Shown here piece after piece: positions 18,742 through 28,415 of a DNA stretch of 64,000 nt (the stretch's first letter is position 1; each line of letters starts with the position of its first letter). Source of the stretch: Acinetobacter zhairuonensis (GTDB lineage: Bacteria > Pseudomonadota > Gammaproteobacteria > Pseudomonadales > Moraxellaceae); NCBI RefSeq assembly GCF_022601715.1, contig NZ_JAKVIM010000002.1, forward strand, positions 62,001 to 126,000, read 5' to 3'. Made by a program: the position numbers and the translations under genes. The notes under the pieces were generated by a model, which was not told the origin of the DNA, did no database searches, and was given only the letters and a program-made list of their open reading frames with translations.

Positions 18742-20160
18742 ATGTCAATCAATGTCACAAAACCTAAATTACTCCAAGATGTTGCCTTTAAAGCCAGTCA
18801 ATATCAACAAACGGGTAAAGAGTGGAACTGGATTGCCCCTACACGAGGACAATTTGATCATCCTGCCAACTATTATGAAAGCTCATTACCAGATTGGAAC
18901 ACATTCCCCGCGCTGAATAGCGATATTGAATGTGATGTCGTTGTCATTGGCGGTGGATTATTAGGATCCTCTGCTGCACTGCATTTGGCAGAACAAGGCA
19001 TTGAAACGGTATTGGTTGAAAAAAACCGAATCGGCAGCGCGGCTTCAGGACGTAATGGTGGACAGCTCACCCCTGGATTGGCACGTTGGGAAGCCGAAAC
19101 CATGGCAGAACACTTTAGCTTTAAGGATGCGAAAAAGTTATGGCACTTTACCTCGACTGAAGCCATGGCTTTAATTGACAGCATTAGCGAAAAATATAAC
19201 CTAGATCTACAGCGTAAACGTGGGCATATTACGGCTGCAGTCCATTCTGGTCATTTAGATGCTTTACGTGACGGCATGCAAGCACGTGAATACTTGAAAG
19301 ACAAAAATACCTCCATGCTGAGTCAGGATGAATTGCGTGAACACATTCAATCTACGAATTATTTTGGTGGCTTGCTAGATCACTTAGGTGGACATATTCA
19401 TCCCTTAGCCCTCACTCGTGGTTTGGCGTATGGTTTTTGCCACAATGGCGGCAAAATCTATGAACAAACTGAAGTCATTTCTATTCAAGAACATGCCGAT
19501 GGCGTTTATGTCAGCACTAGCAATGGTGTGATTAAGGCTCGTAAAAGCGTGGTGATGGCTGTGCATCATGCTTCGTTTAAGTTATTGGAACAACGTACCC
19601 AAACCACCATTCCTTTCTATACTTATGTGTGTACCACCGCACCATTAGAAGTGGATTTAAAAGAATTACTACCAACCGATATGCCTGTGTATGACACCCA
19701 GTTCCAGATTGATTATTACCGTGGCGTATCTCAAAATCGTTTACTGTTTGGTGGTGAAGGTACAGGTTCATGTTGGGGGGCTGAACAAACCCATGACTAT
19801 TTACTTGGGCGAATTCAACATGTATTTCCACAACTGAAACAAGTCAAAATTGATTTTGTTTGGAGTGGTACCACCGATTTAACCGTGAATGGTGCGACAG
19901 ACTGCCGTAAATTTGGAGATAAATACTCCATCTATTCGGTACAAGGCTGGAGTGGTCATGGTGTCGCGCAAACTGTCCGCATCGGTAAAGCAATTGCCGA
20001 TGACTTCAGTAGTCATTCAGATGATTTTGAAATGCTCACCAAAATTCAGCATATGAATATTCCGATGGGTCGTGCTCTCGCCCCGATTGTAATCCCGATT
20101 GCCAAGAGCATGTATGGCATTGGCGCGATGATTAATCCTGGGAAAATGGTGTCGTTCTAA
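18742..20160 (+). CDS. FAD-dependent amine oxidase, PuuB-like
   Basis: A 472-residue DAO-family flavoprotein. The FAD-binding motif VVVIGGGLLGSSAALHLAE lies about 55 residues in, followed by GSAASGRNGGQLTPGL, typical of gamma-glutamylputrescine oxidase (PuuB/OrdL). The C-terminal part has WSGHGVAQTVRIGKAIAD. Such enzymes oxidise an amine to the aldehyde that an aldehyde dehydrogenase then handles, which fits the neighbours. The ATG at 18742 has AGAGAG six bases upstream; in-frame ATGs at 18703 and 18724 are weaker and the first overlaps the previous gene. No PuuA or PuuD gene is in the window, so a full Puu pathway is not shown. Confidence 0.88.
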   Translation: MSINVTKPKLLQDVAFKASQYQQTGKEWNWIAPTRGQFDHPANYYESSLPDWNTFPALNSDIECDVVVIGGGLLGSSAALHLAEQGIETVLVEKNRIGSAASGRNGGQLTPGLARWEAETMAEHFSFKDAKKLWHFTSTEAMALIDSISEKYNLDLQRKRGHITAAVHSGHLDALRDGMQAREYLKDKNTSMLSQDELREHIQSTNYFGGLLDHLGGHIHPLALTRGLAYGFCHNGGKIYEQTEVISIQEHADGVYVSTSNGVIKARKSVVMAVHHASFKLLEQRTQTTIPFYTYVCTTAPLEVDLKELLPTDMPVYDTQFQIDYYRGVSQNRLLFGGEGTGSCWGAEQTHDYLLGRIQHVFPQLKQVKIDFVWSGTTDLTVNGATDCRKFGDKYSIYSVQGWSGHGVAQTVRIGKAIADDFSSHSDDFEMLTKIQHMNIPMGRALAPIVIPIAKSMYGIGAMINPGKMVSF

Positions 20161-20182
20161 AGCATGCTTCCGCCCTCTTTAT

Positions 20183-20206
20183 GGCTGCCCTTGTGCAGCC
20201 TTTTTT
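20183..20206 (+). terminator. Terminator after the oxidase gene
   Basis: A GC-rich 6-bp stem (20183-20188 with 20195-20200) is followed directly by TTTTTT. It closes the permease-oxidase transcript. Confidence 0.85.
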
Positions 20207-20378
20207 ATTTTTATCTTCGATCTATTTTTTAGCTTTAAAACTTTCACTATTCATATGGATAAACGCAGCGCGTTAAAAAATGAAAACAGCTGCCTTCTCA
20301 AAAATAAATTTTAATGGATTGAATAATGAGAGATAGGTGAATGATGAGAAACAGAATGCGAAAATCGATTTTTCAAGA

Positions 20379-20492
20379 TTATGGTTTCATGCTTTTTTTC
20401 TTACGAGAGTCTAAATAAAACTCAATTAATGACCATATCACAATCAGTAAAAATAAGAGCAATCCCAAAAGAGAAGCTGTAAAATACATCAT
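20379..20492 (-). CDS. Small membrane protein, 37 residues
   Basis: A short minus-strand frame with an AGGA nine bases before the ATG at 20492. The product has one strongly hydrophobic segment (SLLGLLLFLLIVIWSLIEF) followed by a basic tail (DSRKKKSMKP). This is the layout of small single-pass inner-membrane proteins with the basic side in the cytoplasm. No family was recognised. It lies alone in a 650-base gap between the oxidase and acyltransferase genes. A second ATG directly follows the first. Real translation is inferred from binding site and composition only. Confidence 0.5.
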   Translation of the reverse strand: MMYFTASLLGLLLFLLIVIWSLIEFYLDSRKKKSMKP

Positions 20493-20818
20493 ACTGTTCA
20501 ATCCTAAACTTACTGAGGAGAAACGATCACGATCCAATGAAACTCCATTTCATCTACGACAAAAGTCTAATATGGTTTAGTGACAATGAATAGTGATTTT
20601 TTTTAATTAACTCATACTTTTTTTTAATAAATTCAGCGCTAAAAGCGATTAATCTAGCGAATTCAATCTTTTTTGCACAAATTCATCACATAACTCAAAA
20701 AATAAAAAATATACATTCGTACTTTATTATTGGAATTACGACAATCCAGCCATTGACCTTATTTTAAAATAAGAAGAAATTAGCAGGCTTGATTAACCCC
20801 ATCACATTAAGATTTGCT
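20493..20818. other. AT-rich intergenic region before the acyltransferase gene
   Basis: About 325 bases without a gene. It probably contains the promoter of the small minus-strand ORF and of the acyltransferase. No clear operator or hairpin was seen. Confidence 0.4.
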
Positions 20819-21379
20819 ATGTTAAAAAAAATGATTGGTGAGTCCGCATTTAAACTTGCGGGTTGGCAATATCACGTGGAACCGAATACGCTAGAAAACA
20901 AACAGGTGATTGTTGGCTTTGAACACACCTCTATGATGGATGCAGTTTTATCTATAGCATTGTTTCAAATTTATGATATTAAAATCCATACACTTATCAA
21001 AAAAGAACTGTTCAAAGGACCGATGAAACCGCTGCTGGAAGCATTGGGTGGTATCGCAGTAGATCGCAAATCCAATCAGGACATCGTGGGACAAATGGTC
21101 GACCTGTTTGCTTCACATGAAAAGTTCAATCTGGTGATTGCACCTGAAGCCACGCGTGCCAAAAATGGTGAAACACGTAGACCCATTCGTACAGGCTTTT
21201 GGCATATTGCGAAAGCGGCAAATGTACCGATTGTGCTGATGTATGCCAACTCGCAAACCAAACAAGGCGGTATTTTTGGCAAAATTTATCCTACTGAACT
21301 ACATCACGACCTCGCGCTCATGCAAAAGCTCTATAAAGAAAATGTAGGTCTCGACATCGTTATTCCAGAACTGAAATAG
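20819..21379 (+). CDS. PlsC-family acyltransferase
   Basis: A 186-residue soluble or peripheral protein of the 1-acylglycerol-3-phosphate acyltransferase superfamily. The catalytic HX4D box is EHTSMMDAV, and the second box is APEATRAKNG followed by the substrate-binding block TGFWHIAKAANVPIVLM. The protein is shorter than PlsC and lacks an N-terminal membrane helix, so its acceptor may not be lysophosphatidate. An in-frame TTG at 20789 would add 10 residues; neither start has a strong binding site. It lies about 115 bases upstream of yebC. Confidence 0.82.
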   Translation: MLKKMIGESAFKLAGWQYHVEPNTLENKQVIVGFEHTSMMDAVLSIALFQIYDIKIHTLIKKELFKGPMKPLLEALGGIAVDRKSNQDIVGQMVDLFASHEKFNLVIAPEATRAKNGETRRPIRTGFWHIAKAANVPIVLMYANSQTKQGGIFGKIYPTELHHDLALMQKLYKENVGLDIVIPELK

Positions 21380-21495
21380 TTCAAGCCAATTGTATAAAAA
21401 CTCAAAGCTAAGCCCTTTCTCAAAAAAAAGGGCTTATGGTAGAATCTGCACAATTTGATTTGGCATAAAGCCAATCTACAAGGAGCATATTTCGC

Positions 21496-22245
21496 ATGGC
21501 GGGTCATTCCAAGTGGGCTAATACTAAGCATCGTAAAGCAAAACAAGATGCGAGCCGCGCTAAAGTATTCACAAAATTCATTCGTGAAATCGTTACAGCT
21601 GCACGTTTAGGTGGCGGTGATGTTGCATCTAACCCTCGTTTACGTGCTGTTGTTGAGAAAGCATTAGTCGCAAATATGACGCGTGATACGATCAACCGTG
21701 CAGTCCAGCGCGGTGTTGGTGGTGAAGAAAATGCTGATTTAAAAGAAGTCACTTACGAAGGTTATGGCGTTGGCGGCGTTGCTGTTATTGTTGAAACCAT
21801 GACGGATAACTTAAACCGTACTGTGCCTGATGTTCGTCACTGTTTCTCTAAAACTGATGGTAACTTAGGGACTAACGGTTCAGTTGCATTCTTGTTCACT
21901 AAACGCGGTGAGATTACTTTTGAAGATGTTTCTTTAGAAGACAAGATCATGGACGTGGCTTTAGAAGCGGGTGCAGAAGACATTGAAGTGTCTGAAGATG
22001 AAATTTTGGTCATTACCACACCTGAATCTTTCGGTGATGTACAAGATGCTTTGACTGCGGCAGGTTTAAAATCTGACAATGCAGAAGTGGTGATGAACCC
22101 TTCAACTAAAGCATTGATTTCTGACATCGAACAAGCGAAAAAAATCGTAAAAATGATTGATATGTTTGAGGATTTGGATGACGTGCAAAACGTTTATACC
22201 AATGTTGAATTCACAGATGAAGTTTTAGCTCAACTTGACGCTTAA
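21496..22245 (+). CDS. yebC: YebC/PmpR-family protein
   Basis: A 249-residue protein starting with the family signature [18 protein letters not shown] and containing [20 protein letters not shown] and [14 protein letters not shown]. Length matches E. coli YebC. Family members have been described as transcription regulators and, more recently, as ribosome-acting factors that relieve stalling. The ribosome binding site AAGGAG lies just before the ATG. A convergent Lrp-type gene follows, with a shared terminator between. Confidence 0.93.
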   Translation: MAGHSKWANTKHRKAKQDASRAKVFTKFIREIVTAARLGGGDVASNPRLRAVVEKALVANMTRDTINRAVQRGVGGEENADLKEVTYEGYGVGGVAVIVETMTDNLNRTVPDVRHCFSKTDGNLGTNGSVAFLFTKRGEITFEDVSLEDKIMDVALEAGAEDIEVSEDEILVITTPESFGDVQDALTAAGLKSDNAEVVMNPSTKALISDIEQAKKIVKMIDMFEDLDDVQNVYTNVEFTDEVLAQLDA

Positions 22246-22257
22246 GCCCATCAATAT

Positions 22258-22284
22258 AAAAAACGCGCATATTGCGCGTTTTTT
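22258..22284 (+). terminator. Bidirectional terminator between yebC and the Lrp-type gene
   Basis: A 12-bp stem of the form A6-CGCGCA / TGCGCG-T6 (22258-22269 with 22273-22284). The A run and T run let it serve both convergent genes. Confidence 0.88.
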
Positions 22285-22327
22285 ATTGTCTAAAATAAAG
22301 AAACTTGTTCTACAATACAGACTAAAA

Positions 22328-22798
22328 TCAAACTTTATTTAATAAACCACGACAGTTAAAGACGTCATATTCCTTAATCACAAAACTGGAATGCAGCGCC
22401 ACCACATGCTCAATTTTACCAATCCGATTCAACAGAATCTGACTGTAGTTTTCCATATCGCGTGCAATCACTTCGACAATAAAATCTGCCGACTGCCCTG
22501 TCACTAAAAAAGCATTGATCACTTCTGGAATGCTTTCCAATTCTTCCAAAAACATGGAAAAGGTATCACTGTCATGTTTACTTAAGGACACTTGCAGTAA
22601 AACATGCAAACTAAAACCGAGTTTTTGATAATTGATATCACGACGGACATTGGTCATGACATTGGTATCAATCAAATGCTTAATGCGTCGGTGTACAGAG
22701 CTCACAGAAAGATTAATTCGCTCTGACAATTCATTCAGATTCACATCTTCATGGGTTAATATTTCCAGAATTTGTTTATCAAAGCGGTCTAATTCCAT
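22328..22798 (-). CDS. Lrp/AsnC-family transcriptional regulator
   Basis: A 156-residue regulator. The N-terminal helix-turn-helix is LSERINLSVSSVHRRI, followed by the ligand-binding RAM domain (about residues 65-145, with FLVTGQSADFIVEV). Such proteins sense amino acids and form octamers. The ATG at 22798 has GGAG six bases upstream; an earlier TTG start is less likely. The target is unknown. It lies between yebC and a GST-like gene on the same strand as the latter, with a 230-base gap. Confidence 0.9.
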   Translation of the reverse strand: MELDRFDKQILEILTHEDVNLNELSERINLSVSSVHRRIKHLIDTNVMTNVRRDINYQKLGFSLHVLLQVSLSKHDSDTFSMFLEELESIPEVINAFLVTGQSADFIVEVIARDMENYSQILLNRIGKIEHVVALHSSFVIKEYDVFNCRGLLNKV

Positions 22799-23055
22799 TA
22801 CTGGCTCCAAAATAAAAAATTGAGTGCAGACAAGAACTCACGTATGAATTATTTGAGTTTTGCAAAATACGTGTTCGACATCTGAAAATGATTATTTCGT
22901 TTATTGCACTAAAAATAAAGTCATTGTGCTACTTATTTTTAGAAAATGAGTCATTTATAGAAATTTAATCACAAAAATACCCATTTTCATCAATAGGATT
23001 TCATTCTTAAAGCAGATCTACGAGTTTATTTTCATTTTCTTTATCAAGGTATCAA

Positions 23056-23826
23056 TTACATTCCACGCCAGTCGACACGTGCATTACGTTCGGTTTGATA
23101 AATCCGCAGTACGTATTGTGCCAAAGGCATGTCTAAAAATTGCTGCTTAAAGTCATAAAACTCTTCAGAGCTTCCCGAGACATAATCATCTTCACGTTCC
23201 CAAGGCGTACCATCAATTTCCAAAAGCGGTGCCAGCATTGAACACACTGAAATATCAGCAAGTCCAAAGCGTTCGCCAACAAAATAGCGTCCACCATTTT
23301 CGAGTAATTTCTGATTGAGCAAGGCAATCAGTTGTTCCATTTGGTGCTTGGAATATTCTACTTTTTCAGTATCCAGCTGATAACTTTTTGAAACCAGTGT
23401 TCTTAAAATAGGTTTAGAAAACTTCTCGAATTGACGTAAATAGCCTTTTTCACCAATCATGATCTCTAGGGTTTCATCACTTTCCGATAAACTTTGCGCC
23501 AAACCCCAACGGCGCACATGCAATCCCAATTCAGAAGCCAAGGCATTCACTTCGAGAGCCATTTCTCTTAAATGCGGATCGGCTCTTAATAAAGCATGTT
23601 CAGGATAGGTCTGGTCTAAATACAGGGCAATCTGAGTGGAGTCAGCAATCCAATAATCGTTGTCTTTTAATATCGGAAGTTTATTCTGTCCTGTTTTGAG
23701 TTGGGCGAAAGCACGATGCACACCCGGAATTAAATTCTGCGCCACATAGTCCAATTGTTTATGATCGAGTAACCAGCGAGCTTTCTCACAATAATGAGAT
23801 AAAGGGAACTGGTATAAAATTCGCAT
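23056..23826 (-). CDS. Glutathione S-transferase family protein
   Basis: A 256-residue protein with an N-terminal thioredoxin-like GST domain (FPLSHYCEKARW, then KLPILKDNDYWIADSTQIA) and a C-terminal helical domain with FVGERFGLADISVCSMLAPL. The CEKARW active-site region and the DxxxI capping motif (ADIS) are conserved. A role in detoxification or conjugation is likely but the substrate is unknown. The ATG at 23826 has GGAG five bases upstream; a GTG six bases earlier is less likely. Confidence 0.87.
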   Translation of the reverse strand: MRILYQFPLSHYCEKARWLLDHKQLDYVAQNLIPGVHRAFAQLKTGQNKLPILKDNDYWIADSTQIALYLDQTYPEHALLRADPHLREMALEVNALASELGLHVRRWGLAQSLSESDETLEIMIGEKGYLRQFEKFSKPILRTLVSKSYQLDTEKVEYSKHQMEQLIALLNQKLLENGGRYFVGERFGLADISVCSMLAPLLEIDGTPWEREDDYVSGSSEEFYDFKQQFLDMPLAQYVLRIYQTERNARVDWRGM

Positions 23827-24194
23827 AAACACTCCAAAAGATACTGGGACATTGATTTACCAAGAAAACCAACGCTTTCAGTCTGTTACTTTAGTCAGTC
23901 AAGCCCAGAAAAACAATGTACTTTTATCCCAAAATAAACACCAGCGGTTCTTGCACCGTTATACATTTTTATGTCTTGAATATCTCTAAACTTGATAATC
24001 CACACTTTTTTGACATCACAGCAATCTCTAAAAAAATATATACCTTACAAATCAATCAATTAATTTATCTGATTTTATTCAAACTTTTCCATTTAAAGTT
24101 TTAAACATCGTTTTTCATAAGCACATAGAAATCAATCATTTAATTTTGTAAGGCACAGCACTTATGGTTTGGAGATTGCTTTAAAGGTGTCACC
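23827..24194. other. Intergenic region upstream of the sulfur-uptake locus
   Basis: About 370 AT-rich bases between divergent genes. It should hold the promoter of the metQ-metN-metI locus. A 62-codon open stretch on the plus strand (23916-24104) looks like chance AT-rich sequence. No operator was recognised. Confidence 0.4.
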
Positions 24195-24725
24195 ATGGCT
24201 TATCTCAATTCAAAAAATATACAGATCCTCGAAAATGATCAGGATGCAATAAATGCAGCTTATCAAGTCGCAGATTTTGCCCTCGAAGGTCGAAATCATC
24301 GCGATCAAACGCGAACTTTACCGTTTGCCGAAATAGAACAATTTAGCCAAAAAGGTTTGGGCGGTTTAAGAATTCCAAAACAATACGGCGGCGCTTATGT
24401 GTCCAACAAAACACTGGTACGTGTATTCCGTATTCTAAATCAAGCCGACTCCAGTGTCGGACAAATTCCGCAGAATCAAATTAGTCTGCTGTATTTAATT
24501 GACCTGATGGGCACAGAGGCACAAAAACAGTTTATCTTTCAGCAAATTTTAGAGGGTACCCGCTATTCAATTTTGTTTGTGGTGCGTGATGATTACCAGC
24601 AGCAACATCCTGAAAAAGCCGCGCAACTGGAAAAATTCATCAAAATTTATCAAACATCAGCCAAAGTTAAACAAACTCTGAATGATGAAATTGGCTCAAA
24701 ACTTTGGTTCCCCGGTTGGAAGTGA
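24195..24725 (+). CDS. Chimera: acyl-CoA dehydrogenase-like N-terminus fused to a MetQ C-terminus
   Basis: A 176-residue intact frame made of two unrelated parts. Residues 1-123 match the N-terminal domain of SfnC/DszC-type acyl-CoA dehydrogenase-like monooxygenases (GLGGLRIPKQYGGAYVSN, LMGTEAQKQFIFQQILEGTR). Residues 124-176 match the C-terminus of MetQ-type binding proteins: YSILFVVRDDY and GSKLWFPGWK correspond to YAILFVTRKDY and [10 protein letters not shown] at the end of the next gene. The join lies at about 24563. Neither half can form its normal fold, so this is most likely a deletion scar rather than a working enzyme. The next gene starts 9 bases later. Confidence 0.85.
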   Translation: MAYLNSKNIQILENDQDAINAAYQVADFALEGRNHRDQTRTLPFAEIEQFSQKGLGGLRIPKQYGGAYVSNKTLVRVFRILNQADSSVGQIPQNQISLLYLIDLMGTEAQKQFIFQQILEGTRYSILFVVRDDYQQQHPEKAAQLEKFIKIYQTSAKVKQTLNDEIGSKLWFPGWK

Positions 24726-24734
24726 GATTGAGCG

Positions 24735-25577
24735 ATGACAAATTCAGTTTCTACTACTAAAAATCGTAAAACATGGCTGATTGGCTTGGCTGTGGTGATC
24801 TTGATTGGTGCTGTAGCGGTTTACCGCTATAGCCAAAGTCAGGTACAGCAAGATGTGTTAACCATTGGCATTAGCCCTCCCTATGCCGAGCTGTTACAAA
24901 GCGTCGCAGATGAAGTTCAGAAGCAAGGAATTCAGGTCAAACTGGTCGAGTTTTCTGACTGGCATGCCCCGAATGTCGCAGTACAAAATGGTGATATTGA
25001 TGCCAATTTTTTTCAACAAAGTGTATTTCTACGCAATGCCATTCGTGAAACTCGATATGATTTACATGCCTTCGCAACAGGAACAGGCAGTCATGTTGGA
25101 CTATATTAAAAAAAGTATAAGTCCTTAGATCAGCTCCCAAACAAAGCCCGCGTGGTGATTCCGAATGATCCTGTGAACTCAGCTCGTGCATTGATCCTAA
25201 TGCACCGTGCAGGCTTGATTCAGTTGAAGGATCTCAATAATGAACTTTCGACCGTGCAGGACATCATCCAAAATCCGAAACAGCTGCAATTTATTGAAGT
25301 CGAAGGTCCACAAACTGCGCATGCTTATAACGATGCCGATTTGATCTTTGGTTTTCCGCATTATTTAAAAATGGCGAAAGTCACCGACCCGCATAGTGCG
25401 CTGTTCCTCGACCCTATCGATAAGAAATACGCCATTTTATTCGTAACCCGTAAAGACTATAGCGACCCCAATCAAAAACTTGCCATCTTTGTCAAAGCTT
25501 TCCAAAACTCTAAACATGTTCAAGAGATTTTAGACCGTGATTTTGGCAGCAAGATGTGGTTTGAAGGTTGGAAATAA
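24735..25577 (+). pseudogene. MetQ-type substrate-binding protein with an in-frame stop
   Basis: The frame encodes a MetQ-family binding protein of 280 codons: an N-terminal membrane anchor (WLIGLAVVILIGAVAVY) instead of a lipobox, then ISPPYAELLQSVADEV, VAVQNGDIDANFFQ, VVIPNDPVNSARALILM and [10 protein letters not shown]. It is interrupted by TAA at 25107-25109 (codon 125), where the family has Ser (GYSKK in E. coli MetQ); the frame itself is unchanged on both sides. A TCA-to-TAA single-base change explains it. Unless read through, the product is cut at residue 124. It precedes metN and metI directly. Confidence 0.88.
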
Positions 25578-25588
25578 GGAGAAAGACA

Positions 25589-26485
25589 ATGGTGAGTTTT
25601 GGTTCTCATGTGGATTTTTCCCTTCCACATATCAAAATCCGAAATTTGAACAAGTATTATTCGGTACAAAATCAACAAGTCCATGCCCTGAAAAACATTG
25701 ATCTAGATATCCCGAAAGGAAAGATTTTCGGCATTATCGGTAAAAGTGGTGCAGGTAAATCATCCCTGTTACGCACCCTGAATGGCTTGGAAAAAGTCAG
25801 TGAAGGTAGCATTCATATCCATCAAGACAATTTGGCAGAATTGAATCATGCAGAACTGATTCAAGTTCGTCAGCGCATTGGCATGATCTTTCAGCACTTC
25901 AATTTAATGTCGGCTAAAACCGTGTGGGAGAATGTCGCGCTACCGCTCAAAATCGCCAAGTACAGTGCCTCTGAAATTGAGCAACGGGTCAGTGAAGTAC
26001 TGCAATTGGTCGGTTTAGCCAATAAGGCACAAAACTATCCAGCGCAACTCTCGGGCGGACAAAAGCAGCGTGTGGGCATTGCCCGTGCACTGGTTCATCA
26101 TCCTGAAATATTGCTGTGCGATGAAGCGACTTCGGCGCTTGATCCTGAAAGCACTTCCGTGGTGTTATCGCTGCTTAAGGAAATCAATCAAACTCTGGGT
26201 ATTACCATTGTCCTGATTACCCATGAAATGCAGGTGATTCGAGAAATTTGTGATCAAGTGGTGGTGATTGAGCACGGTGAAATCGTGGAGTCGGGACAAG
26301 TCTGGTCGGTGTTTTCCAATCCTCAGCAGCAAATCACCCAAGAATTACTGAGTTTAGAACAATTGATTGGAAAGTTCGTGGTCGCACTGCCGCAAGCCAA
26401 TCTTGATCTCGTTCAATTAACACAACAATTACAACATCAGTTTGCTGATATCGAGGTATTGGGCTATGCACGACCAACTCATTGA
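25589..26485 (+). CDS. MetN-type ABC transporter ATP-binding protein
   Basis: A 298-residue ATPase of the methionine-uptake type. Walker A is [18 protein letters not shown], the signature [15 protein letters not shown] and Walker [16 protein letters not shown], followed by the H-loop [11 protein letters not shown]. coli MetN is about 343 residues with a C-terminal NIL regulatory domain. Here only about 50 residues follow the ATPase core, so the NIL domain appears shortened or lost. The ATG at 25589 has AGGAG seven bases upstream. It overlaps metI by 20 bases. The sulfur or methionine substrate is inferred from the neighbouring MetQ and SfnC-like pieces. Confidence 0.9.
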   Translation: MVSFGSHVDFSLPHIKIRNLNKYYSVQNQQVHALKNIDLDIPKGKIFGIIGKSGAGKSSLLRTLNGLEKVSEGSIHIHQDNLAELNHAELIQVRQRIGMIFQHFNLMSAKTVWENVALPLKIAKYSASEIEQRVSEVLQLVGLANKAQNYPAQLSGGQKQRVGIARALVHHPEILLCDEATSALDPESTSVVLSLLKEINQTLGITIVLITHEMQVIREICDQVVVIEHGEIVESGQVWSVFSNPQQQITQELLSLEQLIGKFVVALPQANLDLVQLTQQLQHQFADIEVLGYARPTH

Positions 26486-27125
26486 CTTATTACTCTCGGG
26501 CACGATTGATACCTTGATTATGGTAGGGGTATCGGCAATTCTGGCTTTTCTGATTGGTTTACCGATGGCAATTGTACTGGTGAATACCAGTGAACATGGC
26601 ATTTATCCCTCTAAACCCATTAATCACGCTTTGGGCTGGGTGGTAAATATCACCCGTTCGGTGCCTTTCCTTATTTTAATGGTCGCCCTGATTCCCTTAA
26701 CGCGTTTGATTGTCGGCACCAGTTACGGGGTTTGGGCAGCGGTTGTACCCTTGACCTTAGCGGCTACACCCTTCTTTGCACGCATTGCAGAAGTGAGTCT
26801 GCGTGAAGTCGATCAGGGCCTAATTGAAGCGGCGCAAGCGATTGGTTGTAACCGTAAACAGATCATTTGGCATGTATTACTGCCTGAAGCATTACCTGGA
26901 ATTATAGCTGGATTTACCGTCACCATTGTCACCATGATTAACTCCTCTGCCATTGCAGGTGCCATTGGTGCAGGCGGATTAGGTGATATCGCCTATCGTT
27001 ATGGCTATCAACGTTTCGATATGCAAATCATGCTGGCTGTGATTGTGGTGTTGGTGGTTCTGGTGATGTTGGTGCAAGCCACAGGTGACTCCCTCGCCCA
27101 ACAACTGGACAAACGAAAAGTTTAA
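26466..27125 (+). CDS. MetI-type ABC transporter permease
   Basis: A 219-residue permease with five hydrophobic segments and the EAA loop [20 protein letters not shown], followed by [20 protein letters not shown], both hallmarks of MetI. It starts at the ATG at 26466 inside the end of metN, with GAGG upstream, which implies translational coupling. It forms the membrane channel for the MetN ATPase. A terminator follows. Confidence 0.92.
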   Translation: MHDQLIDLLLSGTIDTLIMVGVSAILAFLIGLPMAIVLVNTSEHGIYPSKPINHALGWVVNITRSVPFLILMVALIPLTRLIVGTSYGVWAAVVPLTLAATPFFARIAEVSLREVDQGLIEAAQAIGCNRKQIIWHVLLPEALPGIIAGFTVTIVTMINSSAIAGAIGAGGLGDIAYRYGYQRFDMQIMLAVIVVLVVLVMLVQATGDSLAQQLDKRKV

Positions 27126-27161
27126 CAATCATTCACTTAAAGCAGCCCTTAAGAAAGATAC

Positions 27162-27192
27162 AAGCCATGACCTGACTTTGTCATGGCTTTCA
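27162..27192 (+). terminator. Terminator after metI
   Basis: A 10-bp stem (27162-27171 with 27180-27189) with an 8-nt loop and a short T-containing tail lies about 40 bases after metI. Confidence 0.6.
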
Positions 27193-27238
27193 TGTAAAAT
27201 CAGCGCCAATTTTTAAATAATACGTTGTGAGTCATTTC

Positions 27239-28330
27239 ATGGGTTTTAATTGCGGTATTGTCGGCTTGCCGAACGTTGGTAAATCTACCCTTTTCAATGC
27301 GTTAACTAAAGCAGCAATTGCGGCAGAAAACTTCCCGTTCTGTACCATTGAACCAAACACAGGGATTGTTCCTGTTCCAGATCCACGTTTAGACAAATTA
27401 ACTGCAATTGTAAAACCACAACGTGTAATTCCAACCACAATGGAATTTGTCGACATCGCAGGTTTGGTTGCGGGTGCATCTAAAGGTGAAGGTTTGGGTA
27501 ACCAATTCCTTGCCAACATCCGTGAAACTGACGCCATCGCACACGTGGTTCGTTGTTTTGAAGATGAAAACGTGATTCACGTAAACGGCAAAATTGACCC
27601 GTTAGATGATATCGCAACAATCAACACAGAGCTTGCACTTGCGGACTTGGAAACTGTGACAAAAGCAGCGACTCGTCTAGCTAAATCAGCGAAAAGTGGC
27701 GACAAAGAAGCGATCGCAACTAAAGCTGTTTTAGACAAAATTCTACCTTTATTAGATGAAGGCAAACCTGCTCGTGCAGCTACGCTTGATGATGACGAGC
27801 GTAAATTAGTCCGTGGTTTTGGTTTAATGACTTTAAAACCAACCATGTACATTGCCAACGTGGCTGAGGATGGTTTTGAAAACAACCCGCATTTAGACGC
27901 GGTGAAAAAACTTGCTGCTGAAGAAAATGCGATTGTGGTTCCGCTTTGTAACCAAATCGAAGCGGAAATTTCTTTACTTGAAGATGAAGACCGTGCTGAA
28001 TTCCTTGAAGCCATGGGTATGGAAGAGCCAGGTTTGAACGTGGTGATCCGTGCAGGTTACTCACTCCTTGGCTTACAAACATACTTTACTGCAGGTGTGC
28101 AAGAAGTTCGTGCTTGGACGGTAAAAGTGGGTGCAACTGCGCCACAAGCAGCAGGTGTTATTCACACTGACTTCGAGAAAGGTTTTATCCGTGCAGAATG
28201 TATTGCTTATGATGACTTCATTCAATACAACGGCGAAGCAGGTGCCAAAGAAGCGGGTAAATGGCGTTTAGAAGGTAAAACGTATGTCGTTCAAGACGGT
28301 GACGTTTTACATTTCCGTTTTAACGTTTAA
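27239..28330 (+). CDS. ychF: Ribosome-binding ATPase YchF
   Basis: A 363-residue Obg-superfamily P-loop protein, the same length as E. coli YchF. G1 is [18 protein letters not shown]3 [16 protein letters not shown], and the G4 position reads NVAED rather than NKxD, which explains its preference for ATP over GTP. A C-terminal TGS domain covers roughly residues 280-363. The ATG at 27239 gives the conserved [12 protein letters not shown] start; a GTG at 27227 would add four residues. Confidence 0.96.
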   Translation: MGFNCGIVGLPNVGKSTLFNALTKAAIAAENFPFCTIEPNTGIVPVPDPRLDKLTAIVKPQRVIPTTMEFVDIAGLVAGASKGEGLGNQFLANIRETDAIAHVVRCFEDENVIHVNGKIDPLDDIATINTELALADLETVTKAATRLAKSAKSGDKEAIATKAVLDKILPLLDEGKPARAATLDDDERKLVRGFGLMTLKPTMYIANVAEDGFENNPHLDAVKKLAAEENAIVVPLCNQIEAEISLLEDEDRAEFLEAMGMEEPGLNVVIRAGYSLLGLQTYFTAGVQEVRAWTVKVGATAPQAAGVIHTDFEKGFIRAECIAYDDFIQYNGEAGAKEAGKWRLEGKTYVVQDGDVLHFRFNV

Positions 28331-28350
28331 TATCCACAATTCGATTAATT

Positions 28351-28382
28351 AAAAGCCATATAAAGTACTATATGGCTTTTTA
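28351..28382 (+). terminator. Terminator after ychF
   Basis: A perfect 12-bp stem (28351-28362 with 28369-28380) with a 6-nt loop and T-rich right arm. Confidence 0.82.
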
Positions 28383-28415
28383 ATATCCAACCTACCATGA
28401 ATAACTATCATAAAA

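Noticed and set aside
23916..24104. 62-codon plus-strand frame before the metQ locus
   Set aside because: No binding site, AT-rich low-complexity product, and it lies in the expected promoter region.
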